DNA of 64,000 nucleotides, taken from the NCBI RefSeq assembly GCF_003008695.1, contig NZ_PXZT01000010.1, positions 50,086 to 114,085 on the forward strand, written 5' to 3'. The notes under the pieces are model-generated. The model was not told the DNA's origin and did no database searches. It worked only from the letters and a program-made list of their open reading frames with translations. Positions 1 through 7,733 of the stretch are shown here, one piece after another. Positions within the stretch are counted from its first letter, which is position 1. Every line of letters begins with the position of its first letter. Source of the stretch: Trichococcus alkaliphilus. Lineage in GTDB: Bacteria; Bacillota; Bacilli; Lactobacillales; Aerococcaceae. The translations under genes were made by a program, and so were the position numbers.

Positions 1-2
1 AA

Positions 3-275
3 CTTATAAGAAATATCCTGTTATCTGTAGGGGAATGGGAGCGGGAAATGATACTAGAGAGGCAGAGAGAGGGCATAGCAGAGGCCAAAGCAAGGGGCGT
101 ATACAAGGGGATGCCTAAAAAGTACACTAAGGATAATAAGAGCTTACAGCTTGCCTTAGATTTAATGGCTAACCGTGATACTAATAAAATGAGCGTTAAC
201 GATATTGCAGAGGCTACACAGATAAGCCGGGCTACTATTTACAGAGAGTACCGGGCATTACAGGGACAGAGCTAA
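3..275 (+). CDS. Serine recombinase/resolvase, C-terminal part (5' end outside window)
   Basis: The reading frame is already open at the first bases of the window (codons from base 3) and encodes a residue run ending in EREMILERQREGIAEAKARG. This is the E-helix region that follows the catalytic domain of small serine recombinases (resolvase/invertase family). A C-terminal helix-turn-helix follows (SVNDIAEATQISRATIYREY), which would contact the recombination site. The catalytic Ser domain lies before the window, so only the DNA-binding third is visible. Such enzymes resolve plasmid multimers or transposon cointegrates, or invert DNA. The next genes look plasmid-like, so multimer resolution is a reasonable inference. 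A terminator follows directly. Confidence 0.88.
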   Translation, partial: LIRNILLSVGEWEREMILERQREGIAEAKARGVYKGMPKKYTKDNKSLQLALDLMANRDTNKMSVNDIAEATQISRATIYREYRALQGQS

Positions 276-304
276 CAGCTTGCCTAACAGAATAACGTAC
301 ACCA

Positions 305-330
305 GGGGGCTTATTACAGCCCTCTTTTTT
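305..330 (+). terminator. Rho-independent terminator after the resolvase gene
   Basis: A GGGCT/AGCCC stem with a 6-nt loop is followed by a run of Ts. It lies 30 nt after the resolvase stop codon. Confidence 0.7.
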
Positions 331-1537
331 AATGCAGTTTTACAGCCTTAACCGGATCCATACAGTAACACCTTAACCCCTGGAACAGCCCCTAAATAAA
401 CCTTACAGCCCGCCTAACAACAGCTTAAGGTATTTACATGTTAACAGAGTAAAAGCCGTTACAGTCCGTTACAGCACCTTACAGGAATGGCTCAGGAGTA
501 CAGCCCGGACAGGCTAGAAACCCTTATAGGCCAGGAAGTATAGCGTTTTATTGCCTGGAAGTTACGCAATATCAGGGCACAGGAGGGGACAGCCACAGGC
601 GAGGCTTCCTGAGTGTAAACGGGTATTTTACAGCCCTTAACAGCTAGCCCTGGAAAGATTTACGGGTATCTTAGCTGTATTTACAAGGTCCCTAACAGCA
701 TTACAGCCCCTAAACAGCCCCTACCGGATCCCTAACTGTTTACCCTGTATAAATATCTGCTACAAAGTGTTAGAGAAACTGGGGTTAATCACTACAGCGA
801 CTAACTGTATAACTGTTTAAAGAGCTATATAGGTCCCTAGCGGTCCCGGCCTAACGGCCCCTATCCTAAAATAATAACGAGAGTTTAACCTTTTCTATAA
901 CGTTACCTGTACCAGGGGCTAACCCCTTAAAACAGTAACCAGGGCCCAGGACGTTCTAAATAAAAGGGAATCTATACAGTTTATTTTGTAAGGAGGTGGG
1001 GGCGGTAGCCCCAGGGAGAGCCGTAGGCGATCCCTATATCTTTTAACGGGGTAGAGCAGTTACAGCAGTAAATAACAGTAAAGCCGTAGGATCCTGAAGA
1101 ATAAGAAGGGTTCTCACGGGTAAAAGTAGCCTCATCCTCACAGCCTCAAGGGTTACAGCGTTTTTAGACTATGACGGTTTATGTCCTGTGTTTGGGCCTA
1201 TTTATGACGGTTTATGTCCTATGTTTTATTGCCTACAACTTTAAGATGCCTCAATAAGAGGGGGAACGGGTAAAAATGCCCCGGCCCCTTTAGTCCGTTT
1301 AGCCTCAGAATATCCCCAGAAAGCCCCGCAGAATATGCCTCTTTATGTCACAGCTAGCAACTTTTTTCTAAATACAGAATAGCTGTAAAACAGAAAGGCC
1401 TTTTAGCTGCCCTCACAAAATAATATTTAAACTTTTTCCACTTTTTTTTAAAAGGTACTTTCATTACAGGCCCCTTAGTTACACATAACAGTAAGAACGG
1501 TAAGAGCCGTTACTTATTTTTTAGGAGGACAGCCTTA
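331..1537. other. 1.2-kb gene-free region, putative plasmid origin/control region
   Basis: No ORF of 60 codons or more exists here in any frame. The sequence is saturated with short recurring words such as TTACAGC, TAACAGC, CAGCCCCTA and CCGGATCC, giving a repetitive texture not seen after 6 kb. A strong AAGGAGG followed by a GGGGC-ggta-GCCCC hairpin lies near 990-1013 with no ORF behind it. Two near-identical 24-bp direct repeats lie at 1170-1226 (listed separately). With a replication-type gene starting at 1538, the region could hold a replication origin, copy-control RNA or partition site. None of these is proven by sequence alone. Confidence 0.45.
1170..1226. repeat. Iteron-like direct repeats (2 x 24 bp, 33-bp period)
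   Basis: Positions 1170-1193 and 1203-1226 differ at one base; the shared core is TATGACGGTTTATGTCCT. A 33-bp period is about three helical turns, so a protein bound to both copies would sit on one DNA face. A shorter relative (CTTTATGTCACAG) occurs near 1340. The repeats lie 310 bp before the putative rep gene, as iterons do in theta-type plasmids. Their function is inference. Confidence 0.5.
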
Positions 1538-2458
1538 ATGAATATTAAAAATGATATGAACAGCGGAAAAACCCGCTCTAACTTGGCAGTAATTAATACC
1601 GAAACCGGGGAAATAATCAACGAGGTAGCAAGCTATAGAACGGTGACACAGCAAGAGGCCTACCAACAGTTTAAGCAGAAAGAGGACCGGGTAGCCTCAG
1701 CCAAAGAGGAGAAAGAGCCTTTTATCTTTGCAGATATGAACAATCTAAAGGAGAGAATAGGAATGACAGAGTTAACGTTTAAACAGCTAGGCTATTATGC
1801 CGTGCTCACGACTTATGCCGGGTACGATAACGTACTGAAATTATCAGAACAGGCCAACGTACCAATGGACAAGGAGGACCTTAAGACAGTCCTAAAGATT
1901 AACCGGGAACACACTATAAACGAGCTTATAAAAGCCCTGAAAACCGCCGGGGTCCTTACAGAGATTACTATAGATAAGTACGGCAAGAAACGTAAGTCTT
2001 ACATGTTAGACAGTACCCTACTTTTTAGAGGAGCAGGCGCAGGTAACGGGGTAACAGATAAGGCTAAAATTTGGCAATCGAACGTACAACAGGCATTTAA
2101 AGAGGGAACGGTAACGGCCTCAGATTTAGGGCTAGTATTCGCTGTTATTCCTTACGTTAACATTGCTACCAACGTACTAGCTTATAATATCCAGGAATCA
2201 GACGGTAACAAGGTGCTAGGGATAGCCCTAGGGGACCTGGCAGAGCTGTTAGGTATCGACTTGAAAACATTACAACGTCACGTTAACGGTGCTAAATTTA
2301 ACGGTATGCACATCTTTAGCAAGTCCCAGGCCGGATCTGAAAAGTTTATTAAGGTTAACCCGCTGATTGTATATCGAAAGGCCGGAAAACCTGACGTAGC
2401 AAGCTATGTAGAATTTACGGCTAAAGTAGGAAAACCACCTAAAAAAGGAGCTAAATAA
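1538..2458 (+). CDS. Tandem winged-helix protein, putative plasmid replication initiator
   Basis: A 306-aa protein with AGGAGG at 1523-1528 ahead of the ATG. Residues about 60-165 look like a winged helix resembling RepL or plasmid Rep DNA-binding domains. It contains helical repeats, then a basic wing (DKYGKKRKSYML) and the motif LDSTLLFRG, which recalls the NPxLxxRG ending of such domains. A second possible winged helix lies at about 225-290 (LGDLAELLGIDLKTLQRHVNG) and ends in a similar VNPLIVYR. Two tandem winged helices are typical of iteron-binding initiators, and iteron-like repeats lie upstream. It heads a tightly overlapping operon. A different DNA-binding role, such as a phage regulator, cannot be excluded. 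Confidence 0.55.
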   Translation: MNIKNDMNSGKTRSNLAVINTETGEIINEVASYRTVTQQEAYQQFKQKEDRVASAKEEKEPFIFADMNNLKERIGMTELTFKQLGYYAVLTTYAGYDNVLKLSEQANVPMDKEDLKTVLKINREHTINELIKALKTAGVLTEITIDKYGKKRKSYMLDSTLLFRGAGAGNGVTDKAKIWQSNVQQAFKEGTVTASDLGLVFAVIPYVNIATNVLAYNIQESDGNKVLGIALGDLAELLGIDLKTLQRHVNGAKFNGMHIFSKSQAGSEKFIKVNPLIVYRKAGKPDVASYVEFTAKVGKPPKKGAK

Positions 2459-2751
2459 TCAAGAGTATCGACAAGTTATCACAGGCATACAGTAAGATTG
2501 ATTACCGTAAGCCGGCAAAGCAGACCATCATCACAGCTAAAGAGCTAGGAATCAGTATTAAAGGACCGGGAACTGAGAAAAGCACCGGCCCTACAGCAGT
2601 GCAAAAAATGGCAGAGGGCTACAGATTACATAAAGAGCAGATTGAGGCCAAAGCTAAGGAGCAAGGGGAAAAGAACGTTAAGGACCATGAAAAGGCGCTA
2701 AAGACGTTAAAAAATAACACTAAGACTAACACTAAAGGAGCGGGTAAATAA
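2458..2751 (+). CDS. Small Lys-rich protein with apparent ATC start codon (97 codons)
   Basis: An open frame of 97 codons fills the space between two operon genes exactly, but has no ATG, GTG or TTG at its front. The upstream in-frame stop is at 2452-2454 and the first codons are ATA and ATC. ATC at 2458 overlaps the previous stop codon (TAATC), just as the next two genes overlap at TAATG. It has AGGAG at 2446-2450 with a 7-nt spacer. The product would be highly charged (IKSIDKLSQAYSKIDYRKPA at the front, then KEQIEAKAKEQGEKNVKDHE), helical and Lys-rich, with no recognised domain. Internal GTG/ATG codons near 2598 would give about 50 aa without a good ribosome site. A mutated ATG or a sequencing error is the alternative. 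Confidence 0.5.
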   Translation: MKSIDKLSQAYSKIDYRKPAKQTIITAKELGISIKGPGTEKSTGPTAVQKMAEGYRLHKEQIEAKAKEQGEKNVKDHEKALKTLKNNTKTNTKGAGK

Positions 2752-3383
2752 TGGCTGAATTAATCACAGAAACAGGTAAACGTAAGGAATTACTAGAGGT
2801 ATTTGAGGCAGAGGTAGCGGTACTTAAGGAGCTAGAAAAAGCGGTGACGAAAAGAGCAGATAAAGTTAACAACGGTGATAAGGCCCGTATTACAGCACGG
2901 TTGACAGCGATCGCTAAGGCCCTGGCAGAGGTGGCAACGGTTGAGGCGGGCAAGGCGTTAATGGCTGAAAAGCGAGAACTAACTGAGGAGTTAACCCTGG
3001 CCGAGCGTATTGAGCAGAATATGCAAGACGGTTTTAAGGCTGATTTAGAACAGTTAGCTATTCCCTTTTATCGACAAGAGGCTAAAGCTATGGAGGCTTT
3101 AAGAGCCCTGTACGCAGAAACCTATAACACTACTACCCCGCTAACGGTCCGGGCAGACCTTACCGCTATTAAAGAGCTTAATCAGCCTGTAAATGGGGCC
3201 ATAGTACAAGTATTCCATGCTTTAGCGGTGCATGAGGTCCTAGGGAAATCTTGGAATGGTAATGTTCAGACGAAACAAGTAACAGCTAAGAACGGTGAGC
3301 GGGTAACTTTAGGCCGTGGCAGTGTGGTTAATACCGAGGCACTGGAGGCCATTAAGCAAGTTGTAGAAAGGGGCGGTATTTAA
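2751..3383 (+). CDS. Uncharacterised coiled-coil protein of the plasmid-like operon
   Basis: A 210-aa protein with no family I recognise. The ATG overlaps the previous stop codon (TAATG) and AAAGGAG lies 10 nt before it. The first 110 residues are almost entirely charged helix rich in Glu, Lys and Ala (KELLEVFEAEVAVLKELEKA, then KRELTEELTLAERIEQN), predicting a coiled coil. The rest is more globular and ends in a helix. The gene is translationally coupled on both sides, so its product probably works with the neighbouring replication or partition-type proteins. No membrane segment or signal peptide is visible. Confidence 0.6.
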   Translation: MAELITETGKRKELLEVFEAEVAVLKELEKAVTKRADKVNNGDKARITARLTAIAKALAEVATVEAGKALMAEKRELTEELTLAERIEQNMQDGFKADLEQLAIPFYRQEAKAMEALRALYAETYNTTTPLTVRADLTAIKELNQPVNGAIVQVFHALAVHEVLGKSWNGNVQTKQVTAKNGERVTLGRGSVVNTEALEAIKQVVERGGI

Positions 3384-4444
3384 TGGCCATGACTGAGAAA
3401 GAACGTAAGCAACAGGTTATAGCAGACGTACTGGAGGAGCGGGCCCCGGCAACGCCTCTAGCTCACGCCTTGACTTTTGCGCTACTGTCAGCCCAGGAGG
3501 GAGCGGTACAGAAAGAGTATGCTGAGGCAGTCGGAATATCAGACAGGACCTTAAGAAAGTATATCGGAGATAACCGTAAGGAGTACGAGGCAGAGCACAG
3601 CAGAGCAGAGGCAGAGTTAAGCCAGGCCTTAGGACGTACTAAACAAAAAGAAATGACCGGCTCACAGTTAGACGCCTTTATTGATATTCTGATCGAAAAG
3701 GCAACGTCTGACACAGGGACCACCCAGGACCGCAAGTTATTAATTGAGTTCACGGGCCTCAGTGGTACCGACCTTATCCAACGTAACGCAGTGAAAAAAA
3801 CTAAGCTCCATTGGTGGGTACTGAACAACTTAAGCACCTTATCAGGCTATATGAATACCAGGGAGCTAGGGCTTAACCTCAGTGAATCGGATACTCTTTA
3901 CCGTGAGGACCGTGCAAGCGAGCAGAACTTACAGCGATTTGTGGACAGGAGTATCTTTAAGGATAAGGCGTTTTATATGGAGTGTGCCTATTTTGGCCTA
4001 GTCTTTATGTCAATGTATAACGAAACCGAACACCCGGACCTGTTACTCATGTCTGACGCTGTTAGGCTTGAACGCTTACTGAATAACCCTGACTTAAATA
4101 CAGAGGACCCACTAAGACAGCTAAGCGGGGCCCCAGGAGCCAGTAGATATGCTGAGGGTAAAGACTACCACAGGCCTACACCAGGACAGGGCCCGGACCT
4201 GGACAGCATGTTAAGAGATTTGTTTGACGTAAGCCCCACAGCACCTAAATCAGAGCTTGAACGGGTAATGAATGAGTTTAACGAAAAGCACCCTAAACCC
4301 CCACAGGCTGAGGCTTTACCACCCTTTAAGCGGGAGGATATTGTTAAAAGGGTTACCGATAAGGCTGACCTGTTAACAACGTATCTATCTGTAGACGAGT
4401 GGATACACGCCCTGAATAACCCAGGTAAGAAAAAACAGTATTAA
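3383..4444 (+). CDS. Uncharacterised HTH-containing protein of the plasmid-like operon
   Basis: A 353-aa protein coupled to the previous gene by a one-base TAATG overlap. Near residues 40-70 there is a helix-turn-helix (QKEYAEAVGISDRTLRKYIG) of the kind found in transposases, terminase small subunits and plasmid regulators. A segment near residue 120 (GTTQDRKLLIEFTGLSG) recalls phage terminase small subunits, but the resemblance is too short to name the family. The C-terminal 200 residues are unfamiliar. A DNA-binding role is likely; the specific task (partition, replication or packaging) is unknown. Confidence 0.55.
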   Translation: MAMTEKERKQQVIADVLEERAPATPLAHALTFALLSAQEGAVQKEYAEAVGISDRTLRKYIGDNRKEYEAEHSRAEAELSQALGRTKQKEMTGSQLDAFIDILIEKATSDTGTTQDRKLLIEFTGLSGTDLIQRNAVKKTKLHWWVLNNLSTLSGYMNTRELGLNLSESDTLYREDRASEQNLQRFVDRSIFKDKAFYMECAYFGLVFMSMYNETEHPDLLLMSDAVRLERLLNNPDLNTEDPLRQLSGAPGASRYAEGKDYHRPTPGQGPDLDSMLRDLFDVSPTAPKSELERVMNEFNEKHPKPPQAEALPPFKREDIVKRVTDKADLLTTYLSVDEWIHALNNPGKKKQY

Positions 4445-4555
4445 CAGCACAGCATTACAGCGTAGCAGTACAGAGTGGACAGACAACAGCATAGACAGAT
4501 ACCGGGGCCGTTAATAGCGGTCCCTATATCTTACTTTACTTTAGGAGGCGTACAG

Positions 4556-5482
4556 ATGGACCTGAATAAAATTTACCGTGCCCTTTACCTTTACACCGTG
4601 GACGGGGTTACAGATATAAAAGAAATAGCAGAGCAGACGGGCTTAAGTATCGGAGTAACCCGTGAGGCCGTAGACAGCAAGCGGTTTTTCCCAAAGGTTA
4701 AGGAAGATTTTAAAGCAGACCAGGAGGCCGGAGATTACAGCCGTACTTACGAGGTAAAGTATAAACGGCTACAGGCAGACAGCCTAGCTGAGGCCATAGA
4801 CAGATACGTTAATTTGATCCTGATGGACGGTAAAACTTTAGACTTTATAAAAGGCCTGATGTTGTCAGATAACGTAAGGGACGGGCAGATAAATAGCGTA
4901 CTGGCCGAGGTATCGAGAATAGTAGCCGAGCATAAAGCAGAAAGGCTACAGGATATTGTAGAGGAGCTGTTAGAGATTGAGCAGTTACCGCCTAAATTCA
5001 CGATAAATAAGGCTATGGAGGTTACAGAGGTTTTTCCTAGCCCTATGGTAGACCGTACCGGGCACGTAATAGCCGTGAAATACACAGCAGAAAGGGTAGA
5101 CTGGCGTAAGGACCTACCTACAGAGCTTGCTATAGCCTTGTATCAAGTAGAGCACCCTCTATGGTTAGACGGTCACAAAGTAAGCCCTAACCCTGAAACC
5201 TGGGGCCCTAAAGATTACTATGTTATTTCGGGGGCCGGAAAGGGTAGGCACTTCTTTTACAAGGAGCTTGCAGAGTACTTAGAAATGGAACACAGTGAGC
5301 TAGCCCCGTTTATACAGAAAGCCAGGTCCTACGTTGCCTATGCCGAAAAGGAAAAGCCCCAGGCAGAGCCTACAGATTCCAGGCGTATAGAGCAGATGGT
5401 AGCCCAACTTAAAGCGGAATATGTAGCTAAGGGCGGGGTACTTACGAGGCGTAGAAACAGCAGAGCAGTAACAGCAGAATAA
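4556..5482 (+). CDS. Uncharacterised HTH-containing protein, last gene of the plasmid-like operon
   Basis: A 308-aa protein. The frame opens further upstream, but TAGGAGG at 4541-4547 points to the ATG at 4556 (MDLNKIYRALYL). Residues about 20-45 form a helix-turn-helix (DIKEIAEQTGLSIGVTREAV). The rest is unfamiliar: a helical middle part and a compact region near residues 195-250 with WLDGHKVSPNPETWGPKDYY. The architecture (N-terminal HTH, long unknown C-terminus) parallels the preceding 353-aa protein. The gene lies 111 nt after that one and ends the operon at a strong terminator. Confidence 0.55.
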   Translation: MDLNKIYRALYLYTVDGVTDIKEIAEQTGLSIGVTREAVDSKRFFPKVKEDFKADQEAGDYSRTYEVKYKRLQADSLAEAIDRYVNLILMDGKTLDFIKGLMLSDNVRDGQINSVLAEVSRIVAEHKAERLQDIVEELLEIEQLPPKFTINKAMEVTEVFPSPMVDRTGHVIAVKYTAERVDWRKDLPTELAIALYQVEHPLWLDGHKVSPNPETWGPKDYYVISGAGKGRHFFYKELAEYLEMEHSELAPFIQKARSYVAYAEKEKPQAEPTDSRRIEQMVAQLKAEYVAKGGVLTRRRNSRAVTAE

Positions 5483-5492
5483 GTAGTAGTTT

Positions 5493-5521
5493 GAGACCCC
5501 GCACAGCCTGGGGCCTTTTTT
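5493..5521 (+). terminator. Terminator of the plasmid-like operon
   Basis: A CCCC-gcacagcct-GGGG hairpin followed by six Ts lies 11 nt after the last stop codon. Confidence 0.7.
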
Positions 5522-5874
5522 GCGTCCATACCCTTTGCTTAAACGGAATCTGAGGATAGTTAGCGTATAGATACCCGTAGCTTAATCTGAAACAGCCTTA
5601 AATACCGCTTGAATATTCCGGGGGAGCCCTTTAAACTAACTGTATGCCACAGTATACTGCTATTATATAGTAGAGAAACGGTTATTTTACCTTGCTATTG
5701 TCGCATTAATCTGTTACTATTTCCTTAAAGAAATTCACGTTACCAAGGGCTGAAAACCTTGATACAACAGTACATAAACCGTAAGCCACCATCGACCATC
5801 GAGTGGGAGTAAACTTTTCACATATAGAACCTTGCAAATATTAATTTAACGGGCTGTATAGTGTAATAAAACAT

Positions 5875-5943
5875 AAATCATCTTTTTAAGTTGTTGTATG
5901 AATGAACTTCATTCATACATATGACATAAAAAGGTGATTTTTT
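5875..5943. repeat. Nested perfect palindrome with T-run
   Basis: The inner dyad TGTATGAATGAA-c-TTCATTCATACA (5895-5919) has perfect 12-bp arms. It is enclosed by outer arms AAATCATCTTTTT and AAAAAGGTGATTT, with one G-U if transcribed. Six Ts follow the right arm, so it would act as a strong terminator in + strand RNA. It could equally be a small RNA end or a MITE-like remnant. Confidence 0.6.
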
Positions 5944-5993
5944 GCATTTATAGAAAGCAGCTACAGAAAAGGCATGCGGGAAATGTAAAACAC

Positions 5994-6022
5994 TTGCTTA
6001 CTTGGATTAAATAAGTTAAACT
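5994..6022 (+). promoter_or_regulatory. Promoter of the metal ABC transporter operon
   Basis: A -35 TTGCTT (5994-5999), 17-bp spacer and -10 TAAACT (6017-6022). The spacing matches a vegetative sigma factor promoter. Confidence 0.55.
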
Positions 6023-6033
6023 TAAACAAAAAG

Positions 6034-6047
6034 TTAGGTATGCCTAA
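6034..6047. promoter_or_regulatory. DtxR/MntR-type operator candidate
   Basis: TTAGGTATGCCTAA is an imperfect palindrome with the TTAGG...CCTAA half-sites of DtxR-family metalloregulator boxes. It sits 12 nt after the -10 element, over or just after the transcription start, where a metal-bound repressor would block transcription. A second perfect palindrome, GTTTAATTAAAC, lies at 6054-6065. Confidence 0.6.
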
Positions 6048-6136
6048 TAATATGTTTAATTAAACCTTATGAGTTGTGGGTCGCTCAGCACAAATTCAGA
6101 GACCAGAGAATATAAATGAGAAAGGAACAACACATA

Positions 6137-6886
6137 ATGGAAAATTTAATAATCCAGAATATGAACATAGCCTATCAAGGGCAATCTGCAATCAAGAATG
6201 CAACGCTTGCGTTTGAGCCGAACAAATTAACAGGGATCGTAGGACCAAATGGAGCAGGGAAATCAACCTTATTGAAAGGGATCATGGGCTTGACGCCGTT
6301 AAATACTGGAGCAGTGAGTCTTTACGGCAAACCACTTAAGGAAATGATAAACAAGGTAGCCTATGTCGAACAGAGACAAGAAATCGATCTGTCTTTTCCG
6401 ATCAATGTTTTCGAAACCGTACTTTTTGGCACCTACGCCAAATTAGGTTTTTTCCAGAGACCAAAGCAGAAGGAAAAGGATTTGGCATTGAGGGCTTTAG
6501 AGAAAGTCGGAATGGCAGCTTTTAAAGATCGGCATATCAGTGAATTATCCGGTGGACAGCTGCAGCGCGTTTTCATTGCGCGGGCGTTGGCACAGGAAGC
6601 AGAATGGCTGCTGCTTGACGAACCCTTTGCCGGGATCGATGCTACCAGCGAGAAAATCATCATTGAGCTGTTGAAACAACTCCGCGATGAAGGCAAATCA
6701 ATCGTGATCGTGCATCATGATTTGCATAAAGTACAGTCTTATTTCGACAATATTGTCCTGATCAATAAAGAAGTGGTTGCCTTTGGAACAGTATCTGAGG
6801 TATTTACTGCCAATAATATGGGAAGGGCTTATGGGGAAGCAATTTCCGAAATGATCAGTCTGGGGGGTGGAACAAATGTTAAATGA
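6137..6886 (+). CDS. mntB: Manganese/zinc-type ABC transporter, ATP-binding protein
   Basis: A 249-aa ATPase that powers import of a divalent metal, most likely Mn(II). Walker A GPNGAGKST is at residues 36-44, the Q-loop near 80, signature LSGGQ at 137-141, Walker B WLLLDEP ending at 163, and the switch His in IVHHD near 193. The ATG at 6137 is chosen over an in-frame ATG at 6116 because AAAGGA lies at the right distance before it. It is the first gene of an ATPase-permease-binding-protein operon and overlaps the next gene. The promoter carries a DtxR-like box, so repression by metal is expected. Metal identity is inferred from the binding protein. Confidence 0.9.
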   Translation: MENLIIQNMNIAYQGQSAIKNATLAFEPNKLTGIVGPNGAGKSTLLKGIMGLTPLNTGAVSLYGKPLKEMINKVAYVEQRQEIDLSFPINVFETVLFGTYAKLGFFQRPKQKEKDLALRALEKVGMAAFKDRHISELSGGQLQRVFIARALAQEAEWLLLDEPFAGIDATSEKIIIELLKQLRDEGKSIVIVHHDLHKVQSYFDNIVLINKEVVAFGTVSEVFTANNMGRAYGEAISEMISLGGGTNVK

Positions 6887-7733
6887 TTTCATTCAAGGGC
6901 TCTTGGATTTCCAATTCCTGCAGAACGCTTTGATCACTTCCGTCATGGTCGGGATATCTGCCGGAATCATCGGTTCCTTCATCATCCTGCGAGGGATGTC
7001 CTTAATGGGGGATGCCATCTCGCACGCAGTATTGCCGGGAGTGGCGCTATCTTACATGTTGGGGAGCAGCTACATCATCGGCGCCACGGTTTTTGGAATG
7101 GCGTCGGCCGCTCTCATTGGTTTTGTCACGAAACACAGTCGTTTAAAAAACGATACGGCAATCGGAATCGTCTTCAGTGCATTTTTTGCTCTTGGGATTA
7201 TCTTGATTTCCTTCGCCAGAAGCTCCACGGACTTATATCACATCCTCTTCGGGAATGTACTCGCTGTCCGGGATTCAGACATGTTCTTGACAGCCGCTGT
7301 GCTTATTATCGTCTTGATCGCAGTGCCGCTTTTCTATAAACAACTTAAACTGACTTCTTTTGCACCGACGATTGCAAAATCATACGGTTGGAACATCAGT
7401 GCAATCAACTATGGGTTAATGTTTTTGCTGACACTAGTTGCTGTGACTTCGCTGCAGACAGTCGGGACGATTTTAGTGATCGCAATGCTGATCACACCGG
7501 CTGCGACAGCCTACCAACTGACCGATAAATTGATTGTTATGATTGTCCTGTCGACAGTATTTGGAACCCTCAGTTCTATCGTTGGGCTTTACTTCAGCTA
7601 CAGTTACAACTTGCCGTCCGGAGCGACGATTGTCATGGCAGCAGCTATGTTTTTCATTGTGGCATTCATTTTTGCCCCGAAGAAGGGCCTTGTTGGTCAA
7701 TTAAGAAAGGAGAATGTACATAATGAAGAATAA
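6876..7733 (+). CDS. mntC: Manganese/zinc-type ABC transporter, membrane permease
   Basis: A 285-aa ABC-3 family permease with about eight hydrophobic helices. It shows the family feature IILRGMSLMGDAISHAVLPG near residues 30-55, which couples to the ATPase. It forms the membrane channel, probably as a homodimer. The ATG at 6876 follows GGGGGGTGG; an in-frame GTG at 6867 lies within that ribosome site and is less likely. Its start overlaps the end of the ATPase gene by 11 nt, and its end overlaps the binding-protein gene by 11 nt, indicating translational coupling. Confidence 0.9.
   Translation: MLNDFIQGLLDFQFLQNALITSVMVGISAGIIGSFIILRGMSLMGDAISHAVLPGVALSYMLGSSYIIGATVFGMASAALIGFVTKHSRLKNDTAIGIVFSAFFALGIILISFARSSTDLYHILFGNVLAVRDSDMFLTAAVLIIVLIAVPLFYKQLKLTSFAPTIAKSYGWNISAINYGLMFLLTLVAVTSLQTVGTILVIAMLITPAATAYQLTDKLIVMIVLSTVFGTLSSIVGLYFSYSYNLPSGATIVMAAAMFFIVAFIFAPKKGLVGQLRKENVHNEE

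Larger units (their letters stand above)
5522..6136. other. Junction region between plasmid-like block and chromosomal-type genes
   Basis: There is no ORF in about 600 bp. Sequence texture changes here from ACAG-rich to AT-rich. The region contains a large nested palindrome at 5875-5943 and, at its right end, the promoter and metal box of the ABC transporter operon (both listed separately). No clear attachment-site repeats were seen. Confidence 0.5.

Noticed and set aside
990..1050. AAGGAGG with GTG at 990-998 as a leader peptide start
   Set aside because: No spacer between the ribosome site and GTG, and the frame ends after 16 codons; treated as part of the structured noncoding region.
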